A DNA stretch of 60,937 nucleotides from positions 1,464,551 through 1,525,487 of the forward strand of contig NZ_KB849756.1 in assembly GCF_000368925.1 (NCBI RefSeq), read 5' to 3'. A model generated the notes under the pieces. The model was given only the letters and a program-made list of their open reading frames with translations, ran no database searches and was not told the DNA's origin. Source of the DNA: Acinetobacter bereziniae LMG 1003 = CIP 70.12. Lineage in GTDB: Bacteria; Pseudomonadota; Gammaproteobacteria; Pseudomonadales; Moraxellaceae. Shown here in pieces: positions 34,605-43,091 of the stretch. The position numbers and the translations under genes are program-made. Within the stretch, counting starts at the first letter, position 1. The number at the start of each line of letters is the position of its first letter.

Positions 34605-35275
34605 GGTTTTACTGTATTTTGAGTAAAGTTGGGCGATCTTGGTCCGTATAACAAGCCTTTTTGTTGGCTTAAATTAGGGGAATACAACTGCGAACTCACA
34701 ACACCAGATAAGGCATAAGCTTTATCAGATAAGTGATTAGAAATCTGATCCACCACAGCGCCCACTAAAGCCCCTAGTAAACCTGCGTTGCTATTATCAT
34801 TGGATTGCTGAAGTCGCTCCTCACCTTGCCAAAGTAAAGTTCCAGATGCGAGGTCCACCAACTTTGCTTCTACAGCAACTGTCGAAACAGATTGAATCAC
34901 CTGATACTTAGAACCATATTCGTTGACTTTGATATAAAGTGCAGCATCAGCCCCAAAAATCTCTTTTAACTTTTGAGGAGCAATTGCTTGCGCATCAAAT
35001 CCATTGGTGACCCCATTCTCTTTAAACATGGTATCAACCACAGAAATGGGGAACACATAATAACCCGCCTCAGCAACCGGAAGTGCCACCGTTGACCAAT
35101 ATCCATAAGTTGCACGCGTATCAGGCGAGTTATTAATGGGTGGTAGTACCAAAATCGACTTAGGTTGATGCGCATGATATGCAGCCAAATCTCGGTTGTT
35201 TTTGGGTGCCACTGCGCAGCCAGTAAAAAGCATCGCGAAACAGCTCAAAATCAGCAATTGTTTCATTTTCTTCAT
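34601..35275 (-). CDS. DUF799 (GNA1162-type) lipoprotein
   Basis: 224 residues. Lipobox LFTGC puts the lipidated Cys at about residue 20. DUF799 segments: KSILVLPPINNSPDTRATYGYWSTVALPVAEAGYYVFPISVVDTMFKENG, GADAALYIKVNEYGSKY, LVDLASGTLLWQGE. The start ATG at 35275 overlaps the stop of the DUF4810 gene (ATGA). It is the third gene of a CsgG-DUF4810-DUF799 trio also found in Neisseria and other Proteobacteria. Its TAG stop (34601-34603) comes from the terminal repeat of the adjacent MITE-like element, so the C-terminal few residues may be insertion-altered. Confidence 0.88.
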   Translation of the reverse strand: MKKMKQLLILSCFAMLFTGCAVAPKNNRDLAAYHAHQPKSILVLPPINNSPDTRATYGYWSTVALPVAEAGYYVFPISVVDTMFKENGVTNGFDAQAIAPQKLKEIFGADAALYIKVNEYGSKYQVIQSVSTVAVEAKLVDLASGTLLWQGEERLQQSNDNSNAGLLGALVGAVVDQISNHLSDKAYALSGVVSSQLYSPNLSQQKGLLYGPRSPNFTQNTVKP

Positions 35276-35649
35276 GGCGTCTTAACCTCAACAGATCGAG
35301 TGGTCATTTTCTTAAGTAAACGATCCATCAATACTGTGGACTCAGGGTAAACTTGACGCTCCAATTCAAAATACTCAATTGCACGTGGAGCATTATTGAT
35401 ATTTAAGTTTAATAAACCCAAATGTGCATATAAACCAGGCGGTACTGCTTCGTTTTTGGCTTTTGCTTTTTCAATATCTTTCTCAAGCAGCAAAATTTGC
35501 TGCTGAGGTGAAGTTTTTTCAGGAACGCTCAACATCAGGTAAGTTTGTTGAGGAAATCCTCCCCAACGATATAGAGACTTTGGTCCAGAAGCGCAGCCGA
35601 CTAAACTTAAGGTCGCCAAGCAACTGATCAAGAATAAAACAATTTTCAT
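35272..35649 (-). CDS. DUF4810 lipoprotein
   Basis: 125 residues from the ATG at 35649. Lipobox LSLVGC, then SGPKSLYRWGGFPQQTYLML, the DUF4810 start. A tetratricopeptide-like helical part follows (GLYAHLGLLNLNINNAPRAIEYFELERQVYPEST), consistent with a pilotin or scaffold role. It overlaps the DUF799 gene by 4 bases, and the CsgG-like gene ends 14 bases upstream. Confidence 0.86.
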   Translation of the reverse strand: MKIVLFLISCLATLSLVGCASGPKSLYRWGGFPQQTYLMLSVPEKTSPQQQILLLEKDIEKAKAKNEAVPPGLYAHLGLLNLNINNAPRAIEYFELERQVYPESTVLMDRLLKKMTTRSVEVKTP

Positions 35650-35663
35650 GGGTTGATTCAAAC

Positions 35664-36335
35664 CTATTGTGTTGACCACTTGTTGGTTTGGATATCATTC
35701 ACAAGATTATTGACAGCTTCACGAACGGCCAAATCTAAAACCTTACCATTGAGTGTTGAATCATATGATGCGGTTGAACCAAAACCTAAAACTTCTCGTT
35801 CACTCAGCGCATATTCACCTGCACCCTGCACAGAATGTACAACTTCTGCAGTTTTTACATCCACCACATTGATATTGACTTTTGCATACGCAATTTGTGT
35901 CTTGCCACGACCAAGTAAACCAAATAATTGATGATCACCCACTTCTTTACGACCAAACTCAGAAACATCTCCAGTCAAAACAAAACGAGCACCTTTAATC
36001 GACTGAGCAGCCTTACCAAATCCAGCTTCTTGTTGTAATTCAGAAAGATTATCTCGATTCAGTACAGAGAAGTATCCTGTTTGCTGTAAATGCGTTTCTA
36101 AAATTGTTTTTGCTTGACCACCTAAGCGATCAACATTGTCAGAAAAAATGCCGCGCATATAGCTTGAGCGATTATCAAACTTACCAATCGAGATTGGTGT
36201 TTTAACGCCTGTATATTTCATCGTTGTCGTCGCAGCAGTCACTTGCGGTGCTTGAATCGTTTTTGAAGTTTCAGTGGTTGAACAAGCACTCAGAACTAAC
36301 CCATTTAGGGCAGCAATAAATAATATTTTTTTCAA
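35664..36335 (-). CDS. CsgG/HfaB family lipoprotein
   Basis: 223 residues. Start is TTG at 36335 with GAGAG 8 bases upstream; there is no in-frame ATG before the lipobox. Lipobox LVLSAC. CsgG-family pattern: ISIGKFDNRSSYMRGIFSDNVDRLGGQAKTILETHLQQTGYFSVLNRDNLSELQQEAGF, then ARFVLTGDVSEFG and the C-terminal helix AVREAVNNLVNDI. No curli subunit genes are near, so it is part of a DUF4810/DUF799 envelope complex rather than a curli system. Classic CsgG pores are longer (about 260-280 residues). Confidence 0.86.
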   Translation of the reverse strand: MKKILFIAALNGLVLSACSTTETSKTIQAPQVTAATTTMKYTGVKTPISIGKFDNRSSYMRGIFSDNVDRLGGQAKTILETHLQQTGYFSVLNRDNLSELQQEAGFGKAAQSIKGARFVLTGDVSEFGRKEVGDHQLFGLLGRGKTQIAYAKVNINVVDVKTAEVVHSVQGAGEYALSEREVLGFGSTASYDSTLNGKVLDLAVREAVNNLVNDIQTNKWSTQ

Positions 36336-36475
36336 GGTTACATCTCTCTATGGTCAAAGCCATTATAATTTTCAAGCCAATTATAACAAGCAAATACTAA
36401 ATTAACTATTTAATTTAATTAACAAAATAAAAGAACTTCAATAACAGGCGCTGTTTTTATAGAATAATCACTTGA

Positions 36476-37099
36476 TTATTTCAATCCAAAAATCAACTTT
36501 AGCCCCAGTACAGTCATCACACCGCCAGCAGCTCGGTCAAATACTTTCTTAAATTTTAAATATACACGGCGTGGTCTTTCTGCTGACAATGCAACAGCAA
36601 CCAAGGAGTACCACCCAACATCGATAAAGAAACACAAAATGGGTAAAACAAAATAATAATAGGTTGGAATTTCTTTAGGTAAAAGTGCGGTAAAAATACT
36701 CGCCAAAATAATGGCAATTTTAGGATTACTCAACTGTGTGATCAAACCCAAGCGATAAGCTTGTTGATAGCTCATACTAAACGAAGAGCCAGATGCTTGT
36801 TCCATTGGATCTTTGGCATGTTTTATAATTTTATAAGCCAGCCAAAGTAAATACAGCCCACCACAGAGTTTTAAAACTAAATAGGCAGATGGCACTGCCA
36901 GTAATATGGCTTGTAAGCCCATCACTGCAAGAAAGCCAAATAATGCTGCACCAGTTCCTGTACCCAATGCTGTAAATAATCCGTGTTTACGAGAAATCGC
37001 AATTGAATTTTTAGCGACATACACAAATGTAGGACCAGGACTGATTGCACCCAACATTAACGCTAGCGCAATAGAGCCTAAAATCAATAACGATTCCAA
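36476..37099 (-). CDS. LysE/RhtB family amino acid exporter
   Basis: 207 residues, about six transmembrane helices. N-terminal ALMLGAISPGPTFVYVAKNSIAISRKHGLFTALGTGTGA, YLLWLAYKIIK, and GLITQLSNPKIAIILASIF are LysE-family hallmarks. Start is TTG at 37099 with GAGG about 7 bases upstream; the next ATG is inside the first helix. The substrate is not predictable. It stands alone, divergent from oleate hydratase. Confidence 0.9.
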   Translation of the reverse strand: MESLLILGSIALALMLGAISPGPTFVYVAKNSIAISRKHGLFTALGTGTGAALFGFLAVMGLQAILLAVPSAYLVLKLCGGLYLLWLAYKIIKHAKDPMEQASGSSFSMSYQQAYRLGLITQLSNPKIAIILASIFTALLPKEIPTYYYFVLPILCFFIDVGWYSLVAVALSAERPRRVYLKFKKVFDRAAGGVMTVLGLKLIFGLK

Positions 37100-37498
37100 G
37101 AGTTACCTCGTCACAAAGAGTATTTAAAGAAGCTTATTTTAAGCCACAAGCGTTTTTTGAAGATACAAAAAAATTGATTATTTCACTATGAAGTTTTTCT
37201 ATAGTTTAAAACCATATCGAATTCATCCACTTTGTTCTATACAGTTGTGAATTATTCTCAAATACAATAGCTTTGACTCATTTTAGAGCAAAAGCTCAAT
37301 AAAAAATTATTTTTCAATAACTTGTATCATATCAAAAAATTAATAGATCGCGTTGAAATATTCTGAAAATCCATAAAACTGTAGATTTTGATCACAAAAA
37401 ATAACTTTCCTTTTCACTCTTTTTTAAGCTATAAAAACCCATAATAAAACTATGGTTTTAATTTATACATCATCAAAATTTCATATTCAGGGGTAAAA
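37100..37498. other. 399-base divergent intergenic region
   Basis: It separates the LysE gene and oleate hydratase. AT-rich, with a TATAAA at about 37430 that could be a -10 element for the plus-strand gene, and the ribosome site AGGGG just before 37499. No repeat, small gene or regulator site was recognised. Confidence 0.5.
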
Positions 37499-39118
37499 AT
37501 GAACAACTATAAACCTAATCATTTAGATGCTAAACAAGCACATCTTTGGATTGTTGGCGGTGGTATCGCAGGTATGGCAGCAGCTGCATTTGCGATCCGT
37601 GATGCCAAGGTTCCTGCTCAAAATATTCATATCCTAGAAGAACTGGATGTATCTGGTGGATCTATGGATGGTGCACACACACCCAATACATCTCAAGCAT
37701 GGGTCACTCGCGGTGGACGTATGCTTACTGATGAAACTTATTTATGTCTATGGGATTTGTTTTCCAGTATTCCGTCTTTAGAAAATCCTGATATTTCTGT
37801 TCGTGAAGAGTGTCGTGAATTCAATGAGCAGATTAAAACTCATGCCCAAGCTCGCTTGATCAATGCACAACATGTTATTTCTGATGCATCTAAACTGGGT
37901 TTAAATACCTTACATCGTGCACAAATGTTACGTTTATTGGCATCAAAAGAAGAAAAAATTGGCAGTCGTCGTATAGATGAGTTCTTTGATGAAACCTTCT
38001 TTGAAACAAATTTCTGGCGTATGTGGCGTACAACATTCGCTTTCCAGAAATGGCACAGTGCAGCAGAACTGCGTCGCTATTTTCTACGCTTTATTCAAGA
38101 ACTGCCCCGTATTCATACGCTCGCAGGCGTAAAAAGAACCAAATATAACCAATATGACTCAATGATTTTACCATTACAACGCTGGCTGGTAGAGCAAGGC
38201 GTCGATGTTCGTTTTGGACATTATGTAACTGATGCTGATTTCCAAACCGATGAGAAAACCTCAGAACGACGAGCGACACGCTTATATATCAACCTCCCTG
38301 AAGGTGCTGAGCAAATCGATTTAAAAGAAAAAGATCTGGCTATATTTACTTTAGGTTCGATTACAGCTGATTCCCGTTATGGTGGCAATGATGATGTGCC
38401 AGCACTTATTCGTGATCGTCTTGATCATGGCTGGACATTGTGGGAAACCTTGGCAAAAAAAGCGCCTGACTTTGGTCGTCCAATGACTTTTTATGGCAAC
38501 ATCGATGAACATAAATGGGAATCTTTCACCCTCACCATGCATGATGATGTGCTGTTAAATCGGATTATTGAATATACCGGTAATCAACCTGGCACAGGTG
38601 CATTGATGACTTGGTTTGAGTCTGGTTGGCATTTATCGATTGTTGTCCCAGCCCAACCACATTTTGCTGATTTACCTCAAGGCACATTTACACTTTGGGG
38701 CTATGGTTTCCAAATTGATCAAAATGGGGATTACATCAAAAAGCCGATGTCCCAAGCCACAGGCAATGAGATCCTTACTGAGCTGATTCAACAACTTGGT
38801 TTTGATGATATTCTCGAACATGTATTAGCGAATACCACAGTGACAACAGCAATGATGCCTTATGCATCAGCATTATTTGCTTGTCGCAAGTCTGGTGATC
38901 GCCCTCAAGTGATTCCTCAAGGTTCTAAAAACTTTGCCTTTTTGGGACAATTCGTTGAAATTGAAGATGATGTTGTTTTTACTGTTGAATATTCAGTTCG
39001 TGGTGCAATGCTCGCAATTTATGCATTTTTTGGCGTAGAACGTGAAATTCCCGATATTTATAATGGTTTACTTGATCCTAAAGTCGGATTAAAAGCATTA
39101 GAAACAGTCTTTCATTAA
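37499..39118 (+). CDS. ohyA: Oleate hydratase
   Basis: FAD-dependent enzyme that adds water to the cis-9 double bond of oleate to give 10-hydroxystearate; it can detoxify unsaturated fatty acids. 539 residues. Dinucleotide-binding motif IVGGGIAGMAAAAFAIRD at residues 17-34, then LEELDVSGGSMDGA, the GGRMLTDETYLCLWDL segment, KWHSAAELRRYFLRFIQELPRIHTL, and SGDRPQVIPQGSKNFAFLGQFVE near the C-terminus. Long match to the myosin-cross-reactive antigen family. Strong ribosome site AGGGG. Its own terminator follows. Confidence 0.95.
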   Translation: MNNYKPNHLDAKQAHLWIVGGGIAGMAAAAFAIRDAKVPAQNIHILEELDVSGGSMDGAHTPNTSQAWVTRGGRMLTDETYLCLWDLFSSIPSLENPDISVREECREFNEQIKTHAQARLINAQHVISDASKLGLNTLHRAQMLRLLASKEEKIGSRRIDEFFDETFFETNFWRMWRTTFAFQKWHSAAELRRYFLRFIQELPRIHTLAGVKRTKYNQYDSMILPLQRWLVEQGVDVRFGHYVTDADFQTDEKTSERRATRLYINLPEGAEQIDLKEKDLAIFTLGSITADSRYGGNDDVPALIRDRLDHGWTLWETLAKKAPDFGRPMTFYGNIDEHKWESFTLTMHDDVLLNRIIEYTGNQPGTGALMTWFESGWHLSIVVPAQPHFADLPQGTFTLWGYGFQIDQNGDYIKKPMSQATGNEILTELIQQLGFDDILEHVLANTTVTTAMMPYASALFACRKSGDRPQVIPQGSKNFAFLGQFVEIEDDVVFTVEYSVRGAMLAIYAFFGVEREIPDIYNGLLDPKVGLKALETVFH

Positions 39119-39127
39119 GTCAATTTA

Positions 39128-39170
39128 ATTCAACCCATAGATCAACTTTGATCTGTGGGTTGAATATTTT
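39128..39170. terminator. Terminator after ohyA
   Basis: A long stem, ATTCAACCCA/TGGGTTGAAT plus AGATCA/TGATCT with one mismatch (39128-39144 with 39149-39165), loop ACTT, then ATTTT. Confidence 0.88.
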
Positions 39171-39182
39171 CAAAATACGCTT

Positions 39183-39362
39183 CTATGGTTGTATTTCGGT
39201 TGGTGTATCGCGAGCAGTTAAGCGGTAATCTTTTTCATATACTGGCATTCCTGCAATATGAATGGAGCGAACTTCAGTCTTGGTCGGTGTAGGAGGTTTT
39301 TTTTCACATCCAACTAACAACACCACCAATATTGCACTCAAACCCATGGATAGCTTTTTCAT
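39183..39362 (-). CDS. Small lipoprotein, 59 residues
   Basis: Reads from ATG at 39362 to TAG at 39183, with AGGAG 5-6 bases upstream. The N-terminus is MKKLSMGLSAILVVLLVGC, a full lipoprotein signal with Cys19. The mature part is short and charged (EKKPPTPTKTEVRSIHIAGMPVY...), ending in TPTEIQP. Too short for most automatic callers. No family is recognised. It converges with ohyA and stands alone before the gene at 39466. Confidence 0.8.
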   Translation of the reverse strand: MKKLSMGLSAILVVLLVGCEKKPPTPTKTEVRSIHIAGMPVYEKDYRLTARDTPTEIQP

Positions 39363-39465
39363 AGCATCTCCTCTACTTTTTGTTTTATTTATCCTTTGAG
39401 CATAACAGTTTTGATTAAAAATACAGCTTTTTTTTATTTCAAATGTTTTCTATTGGTCTAAAACT

Positions 39466-40074
39466 TTATTCTTTACAAGGGTGTTTCAAGTAAGCAGTGA
39501 TTTCTTCAGCATTTTTATTGGCATAACGATAATTAAAACGTCCTTGTTCATCAAATTTCATATCACTAAAGTACTGCGAAGCATCCACCCATACAGATTC
39601 GGCTTGGGGATATTCATTAGGTTTTAATTGTATTTTATTAAGTGCTGTCGAGCGAAACATTTTCTGAAAAATAATTGTAGGTGCATCTTTGAACTCAAAT
39701 CGAGCAATACACCCCGACTTTTCATCTACCGCAACAACATCATTCAAGGCTTGAACTACACCATCTTTGGAGATAAACAAACTATGATGAAGATTGAAGG
39801 TATACCCATAACTTAAATGCAAAAAATCGTTGGTCTGATGTTCAAAATTTAAACCTCGTTCCCAATCCACAACCAAAGGTAGTCTGTAATCATCACCTTC
39901 ATACAGCACAAAATCACAATGCTTATTGGCATCCTCATCACATGATTCTTGAATAACAGAAAACTGCCCAATGTTTGCCACAGTACGTTTAAATGTTTCA
40001 GCATGACTATTTACTGTGTAAAACATCAGGCTCAATATTATGATTAAACATCTTTTCATTGTTATTTTTGACAT
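39466..40074 (-). CDS. Exported four-cysteine protein A (paralogue of 40946-41584)
   Basis: 202 residues. Signal peptide (KRCLIIILSLMFYTVNSHAE). The mature part keeps four cysteines in the order ESC, HCDFVLYEG, SGCIARFEF and HPCKE, and looks like beta-rich secreted protein. The same Cys order and similar segments occur in the protein at 40946-41584: ICDYVLYDAKGKRKVLLEQWS, QSCFVTYES, NPCQS and FN.NG.F..NY near the end. Two disulfides are likely in the periplasm. No family recognised. Ten bases separate it from the methyltransferase gene upstream. The first ATG is used because the paralogue starts the same way. Confidence 0.78.
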   Translation of the reverse strand: MSKITMKRCLIIILSLMFYTVNSHAETFKRTVANIGQFSVIQESCDEDANKHCDFVLYEGDDYRLPLVVDWERGLNFEHQTNDFLHLSYGYTFNLHHSLFISKDGVVQALNDVVAVDEKSGCIARFEFKDAPTIIFQKMFRSTALNKIQLKPNEYPQAESVWVDASQYFSDMKFDEQGRFNYRYANKNAEEITAYLKHPCKE

Positions 40075-40084
40075 GGTGTATAAA

Positions 40085-40846
40085 TCAAATTTTACTCAAT
40101 ACCAAATATACCGCTTCACTGGTGAATGTGCCATCCTTCTGAATTTGGTAATATTTGCGTACATGATCTGATATTGTAGATTGCAAATAGCGAATCGTGC
40201 TGATGCCATCTTCAGGTGTTTGCATCCGCTCTACCCAACTACGAAAATTTAACGCTAAACTTTGTTTCTCAATGATTTCGACTTTAAAGCCTGCCTGTTC
40301 CACAAAAGCCATCCATTCAGATAAATTATAGTTTCGGACATGGCTTGGATCTCGAATCATTTCAATGGTTTGAATAAAGGTATCTAAGACAGGATTGGAG
40401 TTACCAATAATATCAAACATGATCACTTTGCCATTCACACGCAATACTCGGTAAATTTCATGGAGTGCCTGCGTGATATTTTGCCAATGATGTGCAGAAT
40501 AACGACTAATCACACAATCGAAATGCTCTGCAGGAAAATCCAATTTTTCTGCTGCACCAACCTGTCCAACCACATGATCAAATCCCTTTTGTTGAGATTG
40601 CGTGGTCACAAGATTGACCATTTCGGGGGTAATATCATAAGCAATTACTTGCTCTACAATGGGTGCAACTTGATAGCTCACATGCCCACCACCACAACCT
40701 AAATCCAAGACTCGCTTAAAGTCATGCTGTTGGATTAAGTTTTGCATTTTTGCAAACTCGTCCCCCTGAGCATGTACAGCACTATTTAAATAAGCTTCTG
40801 ATTTAGTTTGATATTGTTTTTGATTGACTTGATGTTGAGTGACCAT
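40085..40846 (-). CDS. Class I SAM-dependent methyltransferase (UbiE-like)
   Basis: 253 residues from the ATG at 40846, which has AAAGGAA at good spacing; an ATG 13 codons upstream lacks one. Motif I LDLGCGGGHVS, acidic end of strand two AYDITPEMV, motif II FDCVISRYSAHHW, motif III LRVNGKVIMFDI. Similar to the YcgJ/UbiE group of small-molecule methyltransferases. The substrate is unknown. It sits between the two paralogous secreted proteins. Confidence 0.88.
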   Translation of the reverse strand: MVTQHQVNQKQYQTKSEAYLNSAVHAQGDEFAKMQNLIQQHDFKRVLDLGCGGGHVSYQVAPIVEQVIAYDITPEMVNLVTTQSQQKGFDHVVGQVGAAEKLDFPAEHFDCVISRYSAHHWQNITQALHEIYRVLRVNGKVIMFDIIGNSNPVLDTFIQTIEMIRDPSHVRNYNLSEWMAFVEQAGFKVEIIEKQSLALNFRSWVERMQTPEDGISTIRYLQSTISDHVRKYYQIQKDGTFTSEAVYLVLSKI

Positions 40847-40945
40847 AATAGATTCCTTTTGGTTGAATAAATCTACAATAGTCAACTTAATTCAAAAATA
40901 AAAATGATGCTTTTTAATAAAATTAATAACTTTATTTTATTAACC

Positions 40946-41584
40946 CTAACTCATAATGACCCGATAATCGGACTGACATGGGTTTTGAATAATGACATCT
41001 TGCATGCCCATTTCACCTTCAATTTTAATATTATAATTAAAAGAAAAATTGCCATTATCATTAAAATTTGCAGTGGTTGGATAACTGAATTGTTTGAATT
41101 GAGGCACTTTATTGTTGAGCACTAAACGGACTCGAAAATCAGGAACACTATAAAAAACCAAGGAATTTGGCATATTTTTTAAATTTGATTCATAGGTGAC
41201 AAAACAGCTCTGTGAGGCATTCATAGCAAGAAAACTACCATAATCTTTTTGCTGGTTTTTATCATTCACCACCATAAGGTTATGATCACCACCCGTTGCT
41301 CCCATCAGAAAACCCATTAAGTTGGAATTAAACTGATAAACATGTGCGGTTTTACTCCATTGTTCTAGTAATACCTTGCGCTTGCCTTTAGCATCATACA
41401 GTACATAATCACAGATATAATTGTCCTTAGCACATGATTCTGCTTTAATTTTTACCTTTCCTGCATGTCCCAAAATCTGATCTTGTTCAGTATCTACTTC
41501 GACAGCGGCATTACTCTGTGCAAAAATCAAACCACTGGTTAAGACACTGATTACAAATAAACAATTCTTTATTATTCTTGACAT
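40946..41584 (-). CDS. Exported four-cysteine protein B (paralogue of 39466-40074)
   Basis: 212 residues with a signal peptide ending near FAQSNAA. The cysteine pattern is ESC..ICDYVLY, QSCFVTY and NPCQS, as in the protein at 39466-40074. The C-terminus is FNDNGNFSFNYNIKIEGEMG, close to the FDEQGRFNYRYANK of the other. Ribosome site AGGAA before ATG 41584. The two copies differ strongly in between, so the duplication is old. No known family. Confidence 0.78.
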   Translation of the reverse strand: MSRIIKNCLFVISVLTSGLIFAQSNAAVEVDTEQDQILGHAGKVKIKAESCAKDNYICDYVLYDAKGKRKVLLEQWSKTAHVYQFNSNLMGFLMGATGGDHNLMVVNDKNQQKDYGSFLAMNASQSCFVTYESNLKNMPNSLVFYSVPDFRVRLVLNNKVPQFKQFSYPTTANFNDNGNFSFNYNIKIEGEMGMQDVIIQNPCQSDYRVIMS

Positions 41585-41654
41585 ATCACTTTCCTAAAGT
41601 CCAAGCATTTTTAAATATAAACACATTCATGATGCTTGATTTTAAAATACTATT

Positions 41655-42326
41655 CTAATTTTTTAAACATACTGAACTTTTCGATTTATAGTCTTTCCCC
41701 CAAGTTCGATAGCCTTGGGTATCAATATGGTAGCGGTTATTCCCATACACCCCTAGCCCCATTTTATAATTTTTGCCTTCCACTTTCCAAAAATGACACA
41801 TTTTTTTAATCAATAATTCGCGATCTTTTTCAACCGTTTCTTTAGGAGACAATACGTGAAAATCTACCGCATAATTACTTAAATGCTTGCTCTTCCCTGC
41901 ACCGCCAACACACTTATTTAATTCAGGTGCACGATAGATCGCTGTGATGGTATAGGTTTTAAAATATCCATTACGATTTAACTTTTCCACCAGTTGTAAA
42001 CTACTCACCACGTTTTTCCAATTAGCTTTGGGAGGAACAGCAAAACGTTTGGGATAGCATTGTTCAGGCATATAGTTTCGAGTCGTGGTAAGTTCCATTA
42101 AGCTTGGCGGATGTTTTAGATACTGCGATATAAATTGATAATAATCTGCCAATAAATGAGGGTCTTGTTGAGCCTTCCAAACTTTGAATTGTTGTTCAAT
42201 TTGTTGTTCTGATGTTTTTTTTGAAGACGATGAATGTTCAGCATTTTTTTCAGATGGTGTACAGCCATTCAAAGCCACCCAACTGATACAGCTCATAATG
42301 ATGAATATTAATTTAGAATTTTTCAC
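41655..42326 (-). CDS. Lipoprotein with M15-like D,D-carboxypeptidase domain
   Basis: 223 residues starting at GTG 42326 (no nearby ATG gives a signal peptide). Lipobox ALNGC near residue 22, then a Ser/Lys/Glu linker. The C-terminal half has the zinc-ligand pattern of Peptidase_M15-type enzymes: GGAGKSKHLSNYAVDFHV (His and Asp) and later YGNNRYHIDTQG (His). These are the SxHxxxxAxD and xxH motifs of D-Ala-D-Ala peptidases and phage endolysin-like enzymes. Probably a peptidoglycan enzyme anchored in the outer membrane. The pairing of residues is clear, the exact family less so. Confidence 0.8.
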   Translation of the reverse strand: MKNSKLIFIIMSCISWVALNGCTPSEKNAEHSSSSKKTSEQQIEQQFKVWKAQQDPHLLADYYQFISQYLKHPPSLMELTTTRNYMPEQCYPKRFAVPPKANWKNVVSSLQLVEKLNRNGYFKTYTITAIYRAPELNKCVGGAGKSKHLSNYAVDFHVLSPKETVEKDRELLIKKMCHFWKVEGKNYKMGLGVYGNNRYHIDTQGYRTWGKDYKSKSSVCLKN

Positions 42327-42477
42327 AATGACAGCACACGTATTGTTTTATTTTAAAAAATAAATAAATAAAAACTTGGATTTTGACTAGTTATGATTTG
42401 AATCACAAAGATATTCTAACCAATCCCATCCACAATAAGCGCTGACTTTACAAAAAATCACACAGATAATGATTTAC

Positions 42478-42497
42478 AACGGACAAAAATGTCCGTT
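42478..42497. promoter_or_regulatory. Perfect 20-bp palindrome, operator of the TetR gene
   Basis: AACGGACA (42478-42485) and TGTCCGTT (42490-42497) with AAAA between. It lies 35 bases upstream of the likely tetR start and overlaps the expected promoter (TATAAA at about 42507). Autorepression is the usual pattern; the binding partner is inferred. Confidence 0.75.
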
Positions 42498-42531
42498 AAA
42501 TATCACTATAAAATTAACTCTCTCTATCGCT

Positions 42532-43080
42532 ATGCGTAAACGCCAACAACAGGCAGCAAAAAATCGTGAGGATTTACTCGATGCTGCTCTCACAATTTTC
42601 CGCAAACAAGGGATACGTGCGCCTCTACAGTTAGTGATTGATCAGGCTGGAGTAGGCAGAGCCACTTTCTATCGTAACTTTCAGGATCGTCGAGAACTGG
42701 TGGTTGCGTTAATGGAACAAGCTCTGACTCGCTTAGATGAACGGGCAAAAAGTTTTTCCGAATATCCAGACGGTCTGATTCGTTTGATTCGTAATCATGT
42801 TGAGAATTTACCTTATCTGACCGCCTTAATGGAATATTGGCGTGTGATAGATCGTAATGATCCAGTGATGGTGGATATCTACCAACGGCGAGATGCAATT
42901 TTACAACCGTTGATTGACCAAGCAATTGCACATCAAATTTGCCGTCCTGATCTCACCCCAAAAGACTATGCACTGATTACAGGAATTTTACGTGCCTCAT
43001 TTCAAGGTCTCACTGATGAGGAACAGGTGCAACTTGCCACAAGAGCTGTTGATTTGCTGATTGATGGTATCAAGGCGTAA
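42532..43080 (+). CDS. TetR/AcrR family transcriptional regulator
   Basis: 182 residues from ATG 42532 (MRKRQQQAAKNREDLL). The frame opens 21 codons earlier, but that start would run through the operator palindrome. N-terminal helix-turn-helix: DLLDAALTIFRKQGIRAPLQLVIDQAGVGRATFYRNFQDRRELV. The C-terminal ligand domain is unlike well-known regulators. First gene of an operon with an MFS pump and an HlyD-type adaptor, 11 bases ahead of the pump gene; it probably represses them. Confidence 0.92.
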   Translation: MRKRQQQAAKNREDLLDAALTIFRKQGIRAPLQLVIDQAGVGRATFYRNFQDRRELVVALMEQALTRLDERAKSFSEYPDGLIRLIRNHVENLPYLTALMEYWRVIDRNDPVMVDIYQRRDAILQPLIDQAIAHQICRPDLTPKDYALITGILRASFQGLTDEEQVQLATRAVDLLIDGIKA

Positions 43081-43091
43081 TTGGGACTGCT

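Noticed and set aside
37189..37251. 20-codon plus-strand frame in the gap before ohyA
   Set aside because: No ribosome site and not followed by a terminator.
42469..42531. Upstream start of the TetR gene
   Set aside because: It crosses the operator palindrome and promoter; the helix-turn-helix begins naturally at the ATG at 42532.
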